From: Nitrospina sp.
GTDB lineage: Bacteria; Nitrospinota; Nitrospinia; Nitrospinales; VA-1
Reading direction: 5' to 3'
Assembly (NCBI GenBank): GCA_018673915.1
Contig: JABHBK010000024.1
Coordinates: 50,879-114,878 of the forward strand
DNA length: 64,000 nt
Under the pieces are notes generated by a model. It made no database searches and was not told where the DNA came from. It worked only from the letters and a program-made list of their open reading frames with translations. This document shows positions 36,042 to 45,693 of the stretch, in pieces; positions within the stretch are counted from its first letter, which is position 1, and every line of letters begins with the position of its first letter. The position numbers were made by a program, and so were the translations under genes.

Positions 36042-38357
36042 TTGCCTAAGATTCGCATCAACAAACTGGCCTTGGAACTCAATATTCAGAATGACCAAAT
36101 CATTGAGGCCCTGCAGAAGCATGATATTGCTGTTAAAAATCACATGAGTTCCATTGATGAAGAGGCCATGATATACATTCGTGATCTCTTCGCGCCCAAA
36201 GTCGTCACCTCGAAAGTAGCGGTGAAAAAGGCTAAGGCTAAAATCAAAATAAAGGTTCCCTCCAAGGTAAAAATCACAACCGCAAAAACACAAGCTAAAT
36301 CCACCGCGACCAAAAAAGCCGCGAAAAAATCAGAAGTTAAGGCTGATAAAACCGAAACCCCAAAAACCAAAGCCAAAACTGCGGGAAAAGCCAAAACTGC
36401 GGAAAAATCCAAGGAAACGCCGGAAAGTAAGACGGGGAAAAAACTCGGCCTCAAAATAGTCAAAAAAGAAGAAAAACCTAAACCTGTTGAGGCAAAACCT
36501 GCCCCAGTTGCCAAAGTTAAACCACCGGCCCCAAAAGAAAAACACCCTGAGGTAGAGGTTGCCCCTGTTGCATCCCAACCTGTTCCAGAACCTGCTAAGG
36601 AAGATGAAGAATTCGAATTGGTTCAAATTGGGGAAAATACTCCAGTACGAGAACTGGCAGAAAAACTAAGATGCTCCCCAAATGAAATCATTAAAGAGTT
36701 AATGGCTTTTGGAATTCTAGCCAATATCAATCAGACCTTAAACTTTGATTTGGCCGGCAAGATTGCAGACAAACTTGGGTTCGAAGTGGAGCTCCTGATT
36801 GAAAAATCTGAACTGGATTTTAGCGAAGAAGAAAAGGACGACGTTAAAGACCATGCTTCCAGAGCTCCGATTGTGACCATCATGGGGCATGTCGATCATG
36901 GTAAAACCTCCCTTCTCGATGCCATCCGCAAGACCGAAGTCACCAAAGTAGAAGCTGGAGGAATCACTCAGCATATTGGTGCCTACCAGGCTCATGTTAA
37001 GGGATTGCCTATCACCTTTCTTGACACACCAGGACACGAAGCTTTTACGGCTATGAGAGCCAGGGGTGCGCAGGTGACAGACATTGTTGTTCTGGTTGTG
37101 GCCGCTGATGACGGGATCAAACCGCAAACCAAGGAAGCCATTCATCATGCAGAGGCAGCAGGAGTTCCAATTCTCGTTGCCATCAACAAGGTTGACAAGC
37201 CCGATGCAAAACCCGATGAAGTCAAAAAACAATTGGCCGACCTAGGCCTTCTGCCAGAAGATTGGGGCGGACAAACTATTTATGTAGAGGTCTCGGCTCT
37301 GAAAGGAACCGGAATTGACAACCTCCTCGAAAACTTACTCCTGCAAGCAGAAGTCATGGAGTTAAAAGCAAATGCTTCACTCCGAGGCAAAGGAGTGGTG
37401 ATCGAATCTAAACTGGATAAAGGACGCGGCCCCATAGCAACCCTGATTATTCAAAACGGAACCTTAAGAGTTGGGCAACCTTTCATCGTGGGGTGCTACT
37501 TTGGTAAGGTCCGGGCACTTATAGATGATAAAGGCAAAAAAATTAAAAAAGCAGATCCCTCCACTCCTGTAGAGGTAGTCGGGTTGCCGGATGTTCCGCA
37601 ACCTGGGGACCACTTCATGGTGGTTCAGGATGAAAAAAGGGCCCGGCAACTCAGTAGCCTTAGGCTGCAACAGCAACGGGAAACCCAACTGGCCAAATCC
37701 ACTCGCATCACCATGGATGATCTTCATCAGCAAATTGTCGAAGGCCAGATCAAAGAACTCAACCTTATCGTCAAGGCAGATGTGCAGGGTTCAATTCACG
37801 CTGTCCTGGAAGCATTTGGAAATCTCGAAAACAAAGAAGTCCGCATAAAATGTATTCATGATGCTGTCGGAGGTATCACCGAGTCGGATGTCATTCTGGC
37901 CTCCGCGTCTAACGCCATCATTATTGGGTTCAATGTGCGGCCAACGGATCAGGCCACAAAACTTGCCACAAGAGATCAAGTAGATATTCGTCTCTACAGT
38001 ATTATTTATGATGCCATCAATGACATGAAGGCGGCCCTTGAAGGAATGCTGGCTCCAAAGTTCAAGGAACGGATTATCGGCAAAGCAGAGATCCGGGAAG
38101 TGTTTACTATTCCCAAAGTTGGTACCATCGCCGGATGCCATGTTTTATCGGGAAAAATCGAACGCAATCTGGAAGCCCGTCTGATTCGAGACAATGTGGT
38201 GGTTTACCAAGGCAAGATAGCATCTATTAGAAGATTTAAGGACGATGTAAAAGAGGTCGCCGCCGGCTATGATTGTGGTCTTTCTATCGAAAAGTTTCAG
38301 GATGTGAAACAAGGAGATGTGGTCGAACCCTTTGTAATGGAAGAGATCACAACCTGA
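36042..38357 (+). CDS. infB: translation initiation factor IF-2
   Basis: 771 residues from TTG with AGGAGG four bases before it. Residues 1-200 are a short IF2-N helical start and a Lys/Ala/Pro/Glu-rich low-complexity linker. A second IF2-N domain (about 204-255) precedes the GTPase: [24 protein letters not shown]. Domains II-IV include the fMet-tRNA-binding C2 region near the C-terminus ([16 protein letters not shown]). It places initiator tRNA on the ribosome. The low-complexity linker produces long antisense frames that are not genes. Confidence 0.96.
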   Translation: MPKIRINKLALELNIQNDQIIEALQKHDIAVKNHMSSIDEEAMIYIRDLFAPKVVTSKVAVKKAKAKIKIKVPSKVKITTAKTQAKSTATKKAAKKSEVKADKTETPKTKAKTAGKAKTAEKSKETPESKTGKKLGLKIVKKEEKPKPVEAKPAPVAKVKPPAPKEKHPEVEVAPVASQPVPEPAKEDEEFELVQIGENTPVRELAEKLRCSPNEIIKELMAFGILANINQTLNFDLAGKIADKLGFEVELLIEKSELDFSEEEKDDVKDHASRAPIVTIMGHVDHGKTSLLDAIRKTEVTKVEAGGITQHIGAYQAHVKGLPITFLDTPGHEAFTAMRARGAQVTDIVVLVVAADDGIKPQTKEAIHHAEAAGVPILVAINKVDKPDAKPDEVKKQLADLGLLPEDWGGQTIYVEVSALKGTGIDNLLENLLLQAEVMELKANASLRGKGVVIESKLDKGRGPIATLIIQNGTLRVGQPFIVGCYFGKVRALIDDKGKKIKKADPSTPVEVVGLPDVPQPGDHFMVVQDEKRARQLSSLRLQQQRETQLAKSTRITMDDLHQQIVEGQIKELNLIVKADVQGSIHAVLEAFGNLENKEVRIKCIHDAVGGITESDVILASASNAIIIGFNVRPTDQATKLATRDQVDIRLYSIIYDAINDMKAALEGMLAPKFKERIIGKAEIREVFTIPKVGTIAGCHVLSGKIERNLEARLIRDNVVVYQGKIASIRRFKDDVKEVAAGYDCGLSIEKFQDVKQGDVVEPFVMEEITT

Positions 38358-38380
38358 TATGCCGTCCTCCATAAATAAAT

Positions 38381-38683
38381 ATGGTTATTGGTTGTTGCTC
38401 CATCAAGTTTTATTTGCACGGAAGCAGATCTTTAAAGGAAAAGCGTCGGGTCGTCCGAGCTATAAAGGACCGGCTTAAGAACAACTTTAATGTGTCTGTA
38501 GCAGAAGTGGGGGACCAGGATAACTGGCAAAGTCTCCACATGGGGATATCTGCCGTAGGATCTGACCGCCCGTACATGGATGGTTTAATGACAAAGGTGA
38601 TTGATGCAATAGACCGGATGAACCTGGCCGAAATCACCGACTGCAAAACAGAAACCATGAACTTGGGCTCCGAAAACTTTTGA
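38381..38683 (+). CDS. YlxP-like DUF503 protein
   Basis: 100 residues: a ferredoxin-like fold with LHGSRSLKEKRRVVRAIKDR and FNVSVAEVGDQDNWQ, the DUF503/YlxP signature. It commonly lies between infB and rbfA, as here, and is thought to have a minor role in ribosome or RNA metabolism; its precise function is not established. It is 23 bases downstream of infB and 16 bases upstream of rbfA. Confidence 0.88.
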   Translation: MVIGCCSIKFYLHGSRSLKEKRRVVRAIKDRLKNNFNVSVAEVGDQDNWQSLHMGISAVGSDRPYMDGLMTKVIDAIDRMNLAEITDCKTETMNLGSENF

Positions 38684-38699
38684 GAAAATAGGTGTTTTC

Positions 38700-39062
38700 A
38701 TGCGGTTCAAGCGGTCCCAGAGAATTCAAGAACTGATTCTTGAAGAAGTATCCAAAATGGTTCAGAGGGGATTAAAAGATCCTCGGATAGGTTTCACCAC
38801 CGTTACCAAGGTGGAAGTTACTGATAATCTTAAACGTGCTAAAATTTTTATTAGCGTGATGGGCTCTGAAAAAGAAAAAGCCGAGACTCTGGACGGACTG
38901 AATAGCGCAAAAGGTTATATCCGAAACACGATGGGTAAGAACCTTTACTTGAGATACTTACCGGAACTGGAATTTCGGCGGGATGATAACGCCGATCATG
39001 TAGAAAAAATATCGAGAATACTTAATGAATTGCACTCTGAATCAGGTGGTCAACCTCTATAA
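38700..39062 (+). CDS. rbfA: 30S ribosome-binding factor A
   Basis: 120 residues, KH-like fold with RSQRIQELILEEVSKMVQRGLKDPRIGF and KGYIRNTMGKNLYLRYLPELEF, the RbfA signatures. It binds free 30S subunits and helps late 16S rRNA maturation, and is important at low temperature. The last 38 bases overlap the start of truB, suggesting coupled translation. Confidence 0.94.
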   Translation: MRFKRSQRIQELILEEVSKMVQRGLKDPRIGFTTVTKVEVTDNLKRAKIFISVMGSEKEKAETLDGLNSAKGYIRNTMGKNLYLRYLPELEFRRDDNADHVEKISRILNELHSESGGQPL

Positions 39063-39966
39063 ACCATCTGGACCCACCTCGTTTTCAATGGTCCATTCGG
39101 TGAAAAAGATACTGGGCGTAAAAAAAGCCGGGCATATAGGGACTCTGGACCCCATGGCTGAGGGTATTTTGCCTATCTGCCTGAACCAGTCCACTCGAAT
39201 AATTCAATTTCTGTCCCCATTATCCAAGCATTATCAATGCACTATGACCTTGGGAGCGGCCACGGACACCCAGGATTCTACAGGGAAATCCATTTTTGAG
39301 GGAGACCCCTCTAGAGTCACAGAAACTCAGGTTAGGGACATCCTTAAGGGTTTTGTTGGGGAGCAAAAACAGGTGCCCCCTATGTACTCGGCAAAGAAAA
39401 ACAAAGGAATTCCTCTTTACAAATTGGCCAGAAATGGTATTAATATCGAGAGAAAACCCGTCAGCGTTCATTTTTATTCCATTGATTTTATTAATATGGA
39501 TGGAAATGAGGTAGAATTTGATGCTCATTGTTCTGCGGGAACCTATCTCCGAACCCTGTGCCATGATATCGGGCAAAAACTCGGTTGCGGTGCTCACATG
39601 TCTCGGTTGATCCGAAAACAGGTGGGTGTGTTCGATCAGGTTTCTTCTGTCAGTCCCGAAGCGTTGAAAACCGCAAATAATAATGGGCAACTGGATGGAG
39701 TACTTTTTCCTGTGGAAAAGGTTCTTGGTTTTCTTCCAGAAATTCGTATAAACGATGATTTTATAAAGCCTCTTGCTAATGGTAAAGCTTTACCCAAATA
39801 TTCCTTAGTAGCATTTCCAGGAAAGTTTGGACCCGGGATAATGATGCGGGTGTGCGACAGCAATAATAAGCTGCTTGCCATCGTTGAGTCCCTTGTAGAT
39901 CAGGATAGATTTGCCCAGCTTGGGCCCAAAGATATCGCTTTTAAATTAAAGCGTGTATTAATTTAA
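39025..39966 (+). CDS. truB: tRNA pseudouridine55 synthase
   Basis: 313 residues. LYKPSGPTSFSMVHSVKK and GHIGTLDPMAEGILPI carry the catalytic Asp of the TruB family; RKQVGVFDQ and the C-terminal PUA-like segment follow. It converts U55 of the T-loop to pseudouridine. The ATG at 39025 lies within rbfA; a GTG at 39046 is an alternative start. Place before rpsO and pnp is the classical order. Confidence 0.94.
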   Translation: MNCTLNQVVNLYKPSGPTSFSMVHSVKKILGVKKAGHIGTLDPMAEGILPICLNQSTRIIQFLSPLSKHYQCTMTLGAATDTQDSTGKSIFEGDPSRVTETQVRDILKGFVGEQKQVPPMYSAKKNKGIPLYKLARNGINIERKPVSVHFYSIDFINMDGNEVEFDAHCSAGTYLRTLCHDIGQKLGCGAHMSRLIRKQVGVFDQVSSVSPEALKTANNNGQLDGVLFPVEKVLGFLPEIRINDDFIKPLANGKALPKYSLVAFPGKFGPGIMMRVCDSNNKLLAIVESLVDQDRFAQLGPKDIAFKLKRVLI

Positions 39967-39998
39967 TTATAAACAATAAGAATTTGATGGAAAAAGGT

Positions 39999-40066
39999 TG
40001 GAATGTTTTCGCAGGGACACCTCAGGATAAAAATTATTGGTGTGTCTCTACGAAAACATTTTCCAA
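39999..40066 (+). promoter_or_regulatory. long stem-loop in rpsO leader
   Basis: The left arm (39999-40021) and right arm (40039-40066) are nearly complementary over more than 20 pairs, with a few bulges, and the loop is AT-rich. It ends 36 bases before the rpsO ATG and is not followed by a T-run. It may be an S15-binding autoregulatory element or an RNase processing site between truB and rpsO-pnp. Confidence 0.6.
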
Positions 40067-40102
40067 TCGTTTTCCCGCATTAAACGAGTTGGAGAAAAAA
40101 AC

Positions 40103-40372
40103 ATGGCACTGAATGTTGAACAAAAAACTACGATCATTACAGATAACAAGCTTCATGAAAAAGACACGGGGTCTTCAGAAGTGCAAATTGCACTGCTGAC
40201 AAAACGCGTTACCTATCTTACGGAACATTTTAAGACCCATTCCAAAGACCATCATTCCAGGCGCGGACTCCTCAAGCTAGTCAGCAAACGACGAAAGCTT
40301 TTGGACCACTTAAAAAAAGAAGATCTTGGCCGTTACCAGAGCATCATTACAAAGCTCGGCATACGCAGATAA
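40103..40372 (+). CDS. rpsO: ribosomal protein S15
   Basis: 89 residues from the ATG at 40103 with GGAG upstream; frames extending up to 40037 begin inside the leader hairpin and are rejected. [20 protein letters not shown] and [21 protein letters not shown] are the S15 signatures, with the C-terminal LGIRR. S15 binds 16S rRNA helices 20-22 early in 30S assembly. In many bacteria it also represses its own translation by binding its leader. It is followed after 54 bases by pnp. Confidence 0.96.
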   Translation: MALNVEQKTTIITDNKLHEKDTGSSEVQIALLTKRVTYLTEHFKTHSKDHHSRRGLLKLVSKRRKLLDHLKKEDLGRYQSIITKLGIRR

Positions 40373-40426
40373 TCGCGCCTAACCTATCCTGATTTCACAG
40401 GAAAAAAAGACATTGGAGAAATATTA

Positions 40427-42532
40427 ATGGAAAAAGTAGAAATAGATATAGATGGAAAACTGATTTCCCTGGAAGCCGGTGATCTGGCCCGCCAGGCAGG
40501 CGGCGCAGTCGTTGTCCGCCAAGGTGATACTATGTTACTCGTGACCGCCACCATGGCTAACCAAGCCCGAGAAGGAATCGATTTCTTTCCTCTGACAGTA
40601 GACTACCGAGAAAAAACTTATGCCGCCGGAAAAATTCCCGGAAGCTTTTTTAGACGGGAAGCCCGGCCCGGAGACATCGAGACCTTGACTTGTAGGTTGA
40701 TCGACAGACCCATTCGACCATTATTCCCAAAAAGTTTCAAAAACGAAACTCAGGTTGTTGCGCTGGTTATCTCACACGATCAGGTTAACGCTCCAGATAT
40801 TAATGCTATCACTGGCGCTTCCGCCGCATTGATGATCTCAGAAATTCCTTTTGAAACTCCTGTTGCCGGAGCCCGTATTTCCAGAGTTGATGGCAAGTTG
40901 ATTTTCAACCCCACCTACGAGGAGACGGCTATTAGCGACCTGAACCTGGTCATGGCGGGAACATTAGATGGAATCGTAATGGTTGAAGCGGGTGCAGAAG
41001 AAGTGAGCGAAGACGATATGATGGAGGCCCTTGATTTCGGTCACGAAAGAATCAAAAAAGTGATCGGAATCCAGATCAAGCTGCGAGAACTTCTGGGCAA
41101 GGAAAAAATCAAGGTAGAAGCGCCACAAGTGGATGAAGAGCTAAAAAGCAAAATTCACGGAATGGCCTCATCCAAGCTGAGTGATGCGATGCAAATCGCC
41201 GGCAAGCACGAACGTAGCGATGCCATCAAGCAAATTCGCGAAGACCTTAAAAGTTCATTGAGCCAAGAAGACCAGGATGAAAAAGCTGGCGAGATTAAAG
41301 AAATTTTCCACGACCTGGAAAAAGATATCGTACGCAATCTGGTTCTCGACAAACAGTATCGGGTGGACGGCAGAGGCCTTGCCGATGTCCGCGCCATCAG
41401 TATTAAGATCGGCTACTTGCCGCGAGTGCACGGTTCCGCTGTTTTTACTCGTGGCGAAACCCAGGCTCTGGTCAGCTCTACCCTGGGAACCTCCTCCGAC
41501 GAACAACGAATTGACAGTTTGGAGTTCAAGGGCACCAAGTCTTTTTTCCTGCACTACAATTTCCCGGCATTCTGTACCGGTGAGGTCAAGTTTATTGCCG
41601 GCCCCGGACGACGCGAAGTGGGCCACGGCATGCTCGCCGAACGCGCTCTGATTCCTGTCCTGCCGGATAAAGAAAAGTTCCCATACACCATCCGAATCGT
41701 ATCCGATATTCTTGAGTCCAACGGTTCTTCCTCTATGGCTTCAGTGTGCGGCGGTTCGCTCTCAATGATGGATGCCGGCGTTCCCATTAAAGCCCCTGTA
41801 GCGGGCATTGCGATGGGCCTGATTAAGGACGGCGACCGGGTTGCTATTCTTTCCGATATCCTCGGTTCCGAAGACCATCTCGGTGATATGGACTTTAAAG
41901 TGGCGGGAACCCCTAATGGCATCACCGCTCTGCAAATGGATATTAAAGTGGATGGCCTGGACCGTGAGCTCATGAGCAAAGCTCTCGAGCAAGCAAAAGC
42001 CGGACGGCTTCATATCCTGGGTGAAATGGACAAGGCTCTGACAACACCCAGAGAGGAAATGTCCAAATACGCTCCGAGAATCGTCCAGATTACGGTTCCC
42101 AAAGACAAGATTCGCGATGTTATTGGACCGGGCGGTAAGGTCATCCGCGAAATCATTGACAAAACTGGCGTCTCCATCGATATCAACGATGATGGAGTGG
42201 TTTCAATTGCTTCCGCAGATGAGGAAGCCGCCAAAAAGGCAGTTGAGTTTGTGCAAAACCTTGTGCAGGAAGTCGAGGTAGGAAAAATTTATCTCGGTAA
42301 AGTAAAAAAGATCGTCGACTTTGGAGCCTTTGTGGAAATCTTCCCCGGCACCGATGGTTTGGTACATATCTCACAAATATGTGATCGCCGCATCAAAAAT
42401 GTCAGTGACGAGATTCAAGAAGGTGATGAAATCAAAGTCAAAGTCATCGATGTAGATCAACAGGGTAGAGTCAAACTAAGCCGCAAAGAAGCTCTGCGCG
42501 ATGGAGTTGATGGAGTTCCTGCCGCAGAATAA
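40427..42532 (+). CDS. pnp: polyribonucleotide nucleotidyltransferase (PNPase)
   Basis: 701 residues. Two RNase PH-like cores (FFPLTVDYREKTYAAGKIPG; FTRGETQALVSSTLGT; the second has SDILESNGSSSMASVCGG and DILGSEDHLGDMDFKVAG), a helical linker, a KH domain (IGPGGKVIREIIDKTG) and a C-terminal S1 domain (GKVKKIVDFGAFVEIFPGTDGLVHIS). It is a phosphorolytic 3'-5' exoribonuclease of the RNA degradosome. It is the last gene of the operon; a strong terminator follows. Confidence 0.96.
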   Translation: MEKVEIDIDGKLISLEAGDLARQAGGAVVVRQGDTMLLVTATMANQAREGIDFFPLTVDYREKTYAAGKIPGSFFRREARPGDIETLTCRLIDRPIRPLFPKSFKNETQVVALVISHDQVNAPDINAITGASAALMISEIPFETPVAGARISRVDGKLIFNPTYEETAISDLNLVMAGTLDGIVMVEAGAEEVSEDDMMEALDFGHERIKKVIGIQIKLRELLGKEKIKVEAPQVDEELKSKIHGMASSKLSDAMQIAGKHERSDAIKQIREDLKSSLSQEDQDEKAGEIKEIFHDLEKDIVRNLVLDKQYRVDGRGLADVRAISIKIGYLPRVHGSAVFTRGETQALVSSTLGTSSDEQRIDSLEFKGTKSFFLHYNFPAFCTGEVKFIAGPGRREVGHGMLAERALIPVLPDKEKFPYTIRIVSDILESNGSSSMASVCGGSLSMMDAGVPIKAPVAGIAMGLIKDGDRVAILSDILGSEDHLGDMDFKVAGTPNGITALQMDIKVDGLDRELMSKALEQAKAGRLHILGEMDKALTTPREEMSKYAPRIVQITVPKDKIRDVIGPGGKVIREIIDKTGVSIDINDDGVVSIASADEEAAKKAVEFVQNLVQEVEVGKIYLGKVKKIVDFGAFVEIFPGTDGLVHISQICDRRIKNVSDEIQEGDEIKVKVIDVDQQGRVKLSRKEALRDGVDGVPAAE

Positions 42533-42551
42533 TTTGATCGCTTACAATAAA

Positions 42552-42583
42552 ACGGGAAGGGCTTCTGCCCTTCCCGTTTTTTT
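42552..42583 (+). terminator. rho-independent terminator after pnp
   Basis: ACGGGAAGGGC-TTCT-GCCCTTCCCGT, an 11-bp perfect stem followed by T7. It ends the operon and faces the convergent surE gene. Confidence 0.92.
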
Positions 42584-42613
42584 ATTTCTCTAAGTTGACT
42601 AACAGAATGCTGG

Positions 42614-43363
42614 CTAAAGTTTCCAGTCTTTGATGGTTTCAATAGAGGGTTGGTGGGTAAGGTCAAAATGGATAGGAGTCACCGATATGTAGTTTTTACT
42701 CACCATTACGCAGTCGGCCCCTTCTTCAACTTCATCGAACCGCATCTCACCTGCCATCCAATAATAGGTATTGCCTCTCGGGTCTACACGTTGGTCAAAC
42801 GATTCGACCACCCTTGATTTCCCCTGACGGGTGATGGCTACTCCCGCTAACTCATTTTCTGGAACAGGCGGCACATTTACATTCAGAACAATGCCCTCGG
42901 GCAATCCATTTTCCAGAACCTTTGCAATCAGTTTACGGGTGAATTTTGCTGCTGGAATGAAATCCGGGTTTTCATAGGTATCCAGGGAAACCGCGATACT
43001 GGGAACTCCCATAATCATCGATTCGGTCGCGGCTGAAACCGTTCCTGAATAGAGTGCGCAGATACCTAGATTGCCCCCCAGGTTAATCCCCGAAACTACT
43101 ATACGAGGTGGTTCTTCCAGCAAAACGGCAATGGCCAGCTTCACACAATCGGCAGGAGTACCATTCACGGCATATCCAATGAGCTTACCCCCTTCCTCAA
43201 CCTTCCTGACCTTGAGCGGCTGGGTTAGGGTGATCGCGTGCCCCATGGCACTTTGCTCCGTTTCCGGAGCAACGATGATCACATCATCCTCCTGACTGAG
43301 TTCCCGATATAGGGTTCTCAGACCTTCAGCGTTAAATCCATCATCATTACAAAGTAAAATCAT
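42614..43363 (-). CDS. surE: 5'-nucleotidase SurE
   Basis: 249 residues. The N-terminal metal motif ILLCNDDGFNAEGL, then APETEQSAMGHAIT, NGTPADCVKLAI and VSGINLGGNLG, are the SurE active-site blocks. SurE removes phosphate from nucleoside 5'- and 3'-monophosphates and short polyphosphates and is linked to stationary-phase survival. It is transcribed leftward, convergent with pnp, and lies downstream of the 2-Cys peroxiredoxin on the same strand. Confidence 0.94.
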   Translation of the reverse strand: MILLCNDDGFNAEGLRTLYRELSQEDDVIIVAPETEQSAMGHAITLTQPLKVRKVEEGGKLIGYAVNGTPADCVKLAIAVLLEEPPRIVVSGINLGGNLGICALYSGTVSAATESMIMGVPSIAVSLDTYENPDFIPAAKFTRKLIAKVLENGLPEGIVLNVNVPPVPENELAGVAITRQGKSRVVESFDQRVDPRGNTYYWMAGEMRFDEVEEGADCVMVSKNYISVTPIHFDLTHQPSIETIKDWKL

Positions 43364-43448
43364 ATGAAGTCTTTTATGTATGGAAGCCTTACTTCTGGCA
43401 AGGTGAAGGTGGCAAGCGTCTATAACATTCCCTCCACCCTAAGAGGGG

Positions 43449-43478
43449 AAAAGGGGCGTCTCCTGTTGGAAACGCCCC
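43449..43478 (-). terminator. probable terminator after the 2-Cys peroxiredoxin gene
   Basis: GGGGCGT (43453-43459) pairs with ACGCCCC (43472-43478) with a 12-base loop; on the minus strand a short TTTT then pyrimidines follow. It separates the peroxiredoxin gene from surE. Confidence 0.5.
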
Positions 43479-43567
43479 AAACTCCAATACGCTTTATTTG
43501 GCGAACAAAAAGTTCTCTCGCCAGCTATTGCTCCATTTCCCCCGGGCGTAGCCCGGTGGCAAATGGG

Positions 43568-44155
43568 TTAATTATGTTTTCCGAAATACTCTTGAGATCC
43601 GGAAGGATCCGCCTTCATGCCATCAGCGCCTTCTTTCCAGTTCGCCGGGCAAACTTCTCCATTTTTCTCATGAAACTGCAACGCATCGACCATTCTCAAG
43701 GCTTCATCGGTATTTCTTCCCAGAGGAAGATTGTTGATGAGCTGGTGCTGAACCACACCATCCTTGTCGATCAGAAATAATCCACGAAAAGCGATTCCCG
43801 CCTCATGCATGACCCCGTAATCGTAGGTAATTTTCTTGTTCAAATCAGCAACGAGTGGATAGGCAATATCACCAAGGCCACCCTTTTTGCGATCTGTATT
43901 TCTCCAGGCCAAATGTGAGAAATGACTGTCGACTGAAACACCCAACACTTCAGTATTGCGCTTCTTGAATTCATCCATCGCTTCACTAAAAGCAATGATC
44001 TCAGTGGGGCAGACAAAAGTGAAATCCAAAGGGTAGAAAAATAAGATGACGTACTTTCCCTTGTAATCGGAAAGTTTAATTTCTTTGAAACTACCATCAG
44101 GCATCACAGCTTGAGCGGTGAAACATGGGGCAGGTTTAGCAACTAATGCTGACAT
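43568..44155 (-). CDS. typical 2-Cys peroxiredoxin (AhpC/Prx1 type)
   Basis: 195 residues. The peroxidatic Cys is in [13 protein letters not shown], and the resolving Cys in [11 protein letters not shown] near the C-terminus; [10 protein letters not shown] forms the C-terminal tail. It reduces H2O2, organic peroxides and peroxynitrite using thioredoxin-type electron donors. AGAGGAG precedes the ATG. An intact peroxidase in the same window contrasts with the Cys-less homologue at 56527-57048. Confidence 0.93.
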   Translation of the reverse strand: MSALVAKPAPCFTAQAVMPDGSFKEIKLSDYKGKYVILFFYPLDFTFVCPTEIIAFSEAMDEFKKRNTEVLGVSVDSHFSHLAWRNTDRKKGGLGDIAYPLVADLNKKITYDYGVMHEAGIAFRGLFLIDKDGVVQHQLINNLPLGRNTDEALRMVDALQFHEKNGEVCPANWKEGADGMKADPSGSQEYFGKHN

Positions 44156-44301
44156 ATTTAACTCCTCTATAAAAATGGGGTTTAACGAAAGGTTTACTTT
44201 ATCACAATTTTCATTATGCGTTCAATTGAGATCAGCAAAGCTCTAAAGGCCATTAATTGCTGGGGGAAACCGTATAAATTCTATTTAACAGCGGCCGGGT
44301 C

Positions 44302-44330
44302 TTGACACGCAAGAGCACCCTACTTACAAT
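44302..44330 (+). promoter_or_regulatory. strong predicted sigma70 promoter
   Basis: TTGACA at 44302-44307 and TACAAT at 44325-44330 with a 17-base spacer. Transcription would start near 44337; a small CGGAG-AAC-CTCCG hairpin follows in the leader before the PhnP-like gene at 44445. Confidence 0.65.
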
Positions 44331-44444
44331 AATTTAGACGGAGAACCTCCGCCAGCAACAAGCAATATCTTTTTGCCACTAGAAACGATGCCCTCGGCCC
44401 AACGGGCTATTTCTCAATGGGTCCCACGCCGAGTAGATATTTTT

Positions 44445-45209
44445 ATGGAAATACTTTTTTTAGGAACCGGCACCTCAACAGGGGTTCCATCTCTGTGTTG
44501 CGACTGCGAGGTTTGCCTGTCAAAAGATCCACGCAACAAACGGTTGCGCTCATCGATCCTCGTCCGGCAAAACGGCCATACCATTCTGGTCGACACCTCC
44601 ACCGATCTCCGACAACAATGTCTGCGTTATGGAATTCAGAGCATTGACACAGTCCTATATACCCATCACCACGCCGACCATGTTCACGGAATAGATGAAT
44701 TACGCAGCTTTAATTTCTTCAACAAAACTGCATTACCCGTATATGGCAACGCTCAAACGCTGCATCATCTGAGTAAAAACTTCAGCTATATTTTTGGAGA
44801 AACCGAGCAAATTGGAGGAGGAATTCCGCAATTGATCCCCCAAAAACTGGAAGACAAAACCTACTGTTTCGGAGATATCCCTGTCACCCCTCTTGACATT
44901 CATCATGGGAAATTGATCATCAATGGGTTCCGGTTCAAAGATTGCGCCTACATTACCGACTGTAGCGGCATACCGGATTCCTCCCGGGAAAAATTGAAAG
45001 GACTGAAGGTTCTAATACTGAACGCCCTTGGATTCAAACCGCACCCAACCCATTTCAGCCTCAGTCAGGCCCTGGAAGCCGCTGAAGACCTGAAACCTGA
45101 AAGAACCATCCTGACCCACATCAATCATCATTTCGATCATGAAAAAGTATCTCAGGACTTGCCAAAAGGGGTGGAACTGGCTCTGGATGGAATGCGGATC
45201 GCCCTCTAG
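44445..45209 (+). CDS. PhnP-like MBL-fold phosphodiesterase
   Basis: 254 residues from the ATG at 44445 (MEILFLGTGTSTGVP); upstream in-frame ATGs lie in the leader. The structural zinc motif CCDCEVC and RLRSSILV, and the catalytic THHHADHVHGIDELR, plus YITDCSGIP, match the PhnP/YycJ-like group of cyclic phosphodiesterases. PhnP acts on ribose 1,2-cyclic phosphate in phosphonate breakdown; here no other phn gene is near, so its substrate is open. It has its own promoter. Confidence 0.85.
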   Translation: MEILFLGTGTSTGVPSLCCDCEVCLSKDPRNKRLRSSILVRQNGHTILVDTSTDLRQQCLRYGIQSIDTVLYTHHHADHVHGIDELRSFNFFNKTALPVYGNAQTLHHLSKNFSYIFGETEQIGGGIPQLIPQKLEDKTYCFGDIPVTPLDIHHGKLIINGFRFKDCAYITDCSGIPDSSREKLKGLKVLILNALGFKPHPTHFSLSQALEAAEDLKPERTILTHINHHFDHEKVSQDLPKGVELALDGMRIAL

Positions 45210-45300
45210 CGAGGGAGGCATGGGGCAATGACCCGTTGAGCCGAAATAACTCTTTGCTATCCGGAGAGAGTGTTTACTCATTACCCGCCACGGTGAGTGG

Positions 45301-45594
45301 CTAGTCCAGATCAAAGTCTCGCAGAGGTTTTTCGCCAGATTTATCGACATGCTTTTGTGATTCTTTAAAAATTTCATCGAGAACCCGGCCTCGTTCTTTC
45401 TGGTTCGCGCTATTTTTTTTAAACAGGCTCTCCTGCTCCTTTTTCTGGTGCTCCAGATCCTTCACCATATCAGTAAGAGAAACCTCTGGCTTGGGTTTCC
45501 TCTCTTCCCATATCACTTCACCGGTTTTTTGATCTACCTGAAGTTTGGTTTCGCAACAAGGACAGAGCACATCAAGTTTTTTTGATCCCATCAT
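45301..45594 (-). CDS. small zinc-ribbon-like protein, unknown
   Basis: 97 residues. CPCCETKLQVDQKTGEVIW gives one CxxC pair like the first half of a zinc ribbon; no second pair follows. The rest is charged and helical, likely a coiled coil (about 40-85). Two ATGs in a row start it. Small proteins with this start are seen beside diverse genes, but the function is unknown. It stands alone, convergent with the PhnP-like gene and divergent from bioD. Confidence 0.6.
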   Translation of the reverse strand: MMGSKKLDVLCPCCETKLQVDQKTGEVIWEERKPKPEVSLTDMVKDLEHQKKEQESLFKKNSANQKERGRVLDEIFKESQKHVDKSGEKPLRDFDLD

Positions 45595-45693
45595 GCCACC
45601 TACAACAAAGTCATTAATAACTTGCCTCCTTACCGGGAAGCCGTTATTAATTATATCAGATTTATATCTTAAGAATAAACACTGAGGAAAAGC

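Noticed and set aside
36140..37232. Minus-strand open frames opposite infB, rich in Phe/Gly or Val/Leu
   Set aside because: They arise from the Lys/Ala-rich low-complexity linker and conserved GTPase codons of IF-2 on the other strand.
40037..40102. N-terminal extension of rpsO by 22 residues
   Set aside because: It begins inside the leader hairpin and lacks homology; the ATG at 40103 has a good ribosome site and the correct S15 N-terminus.
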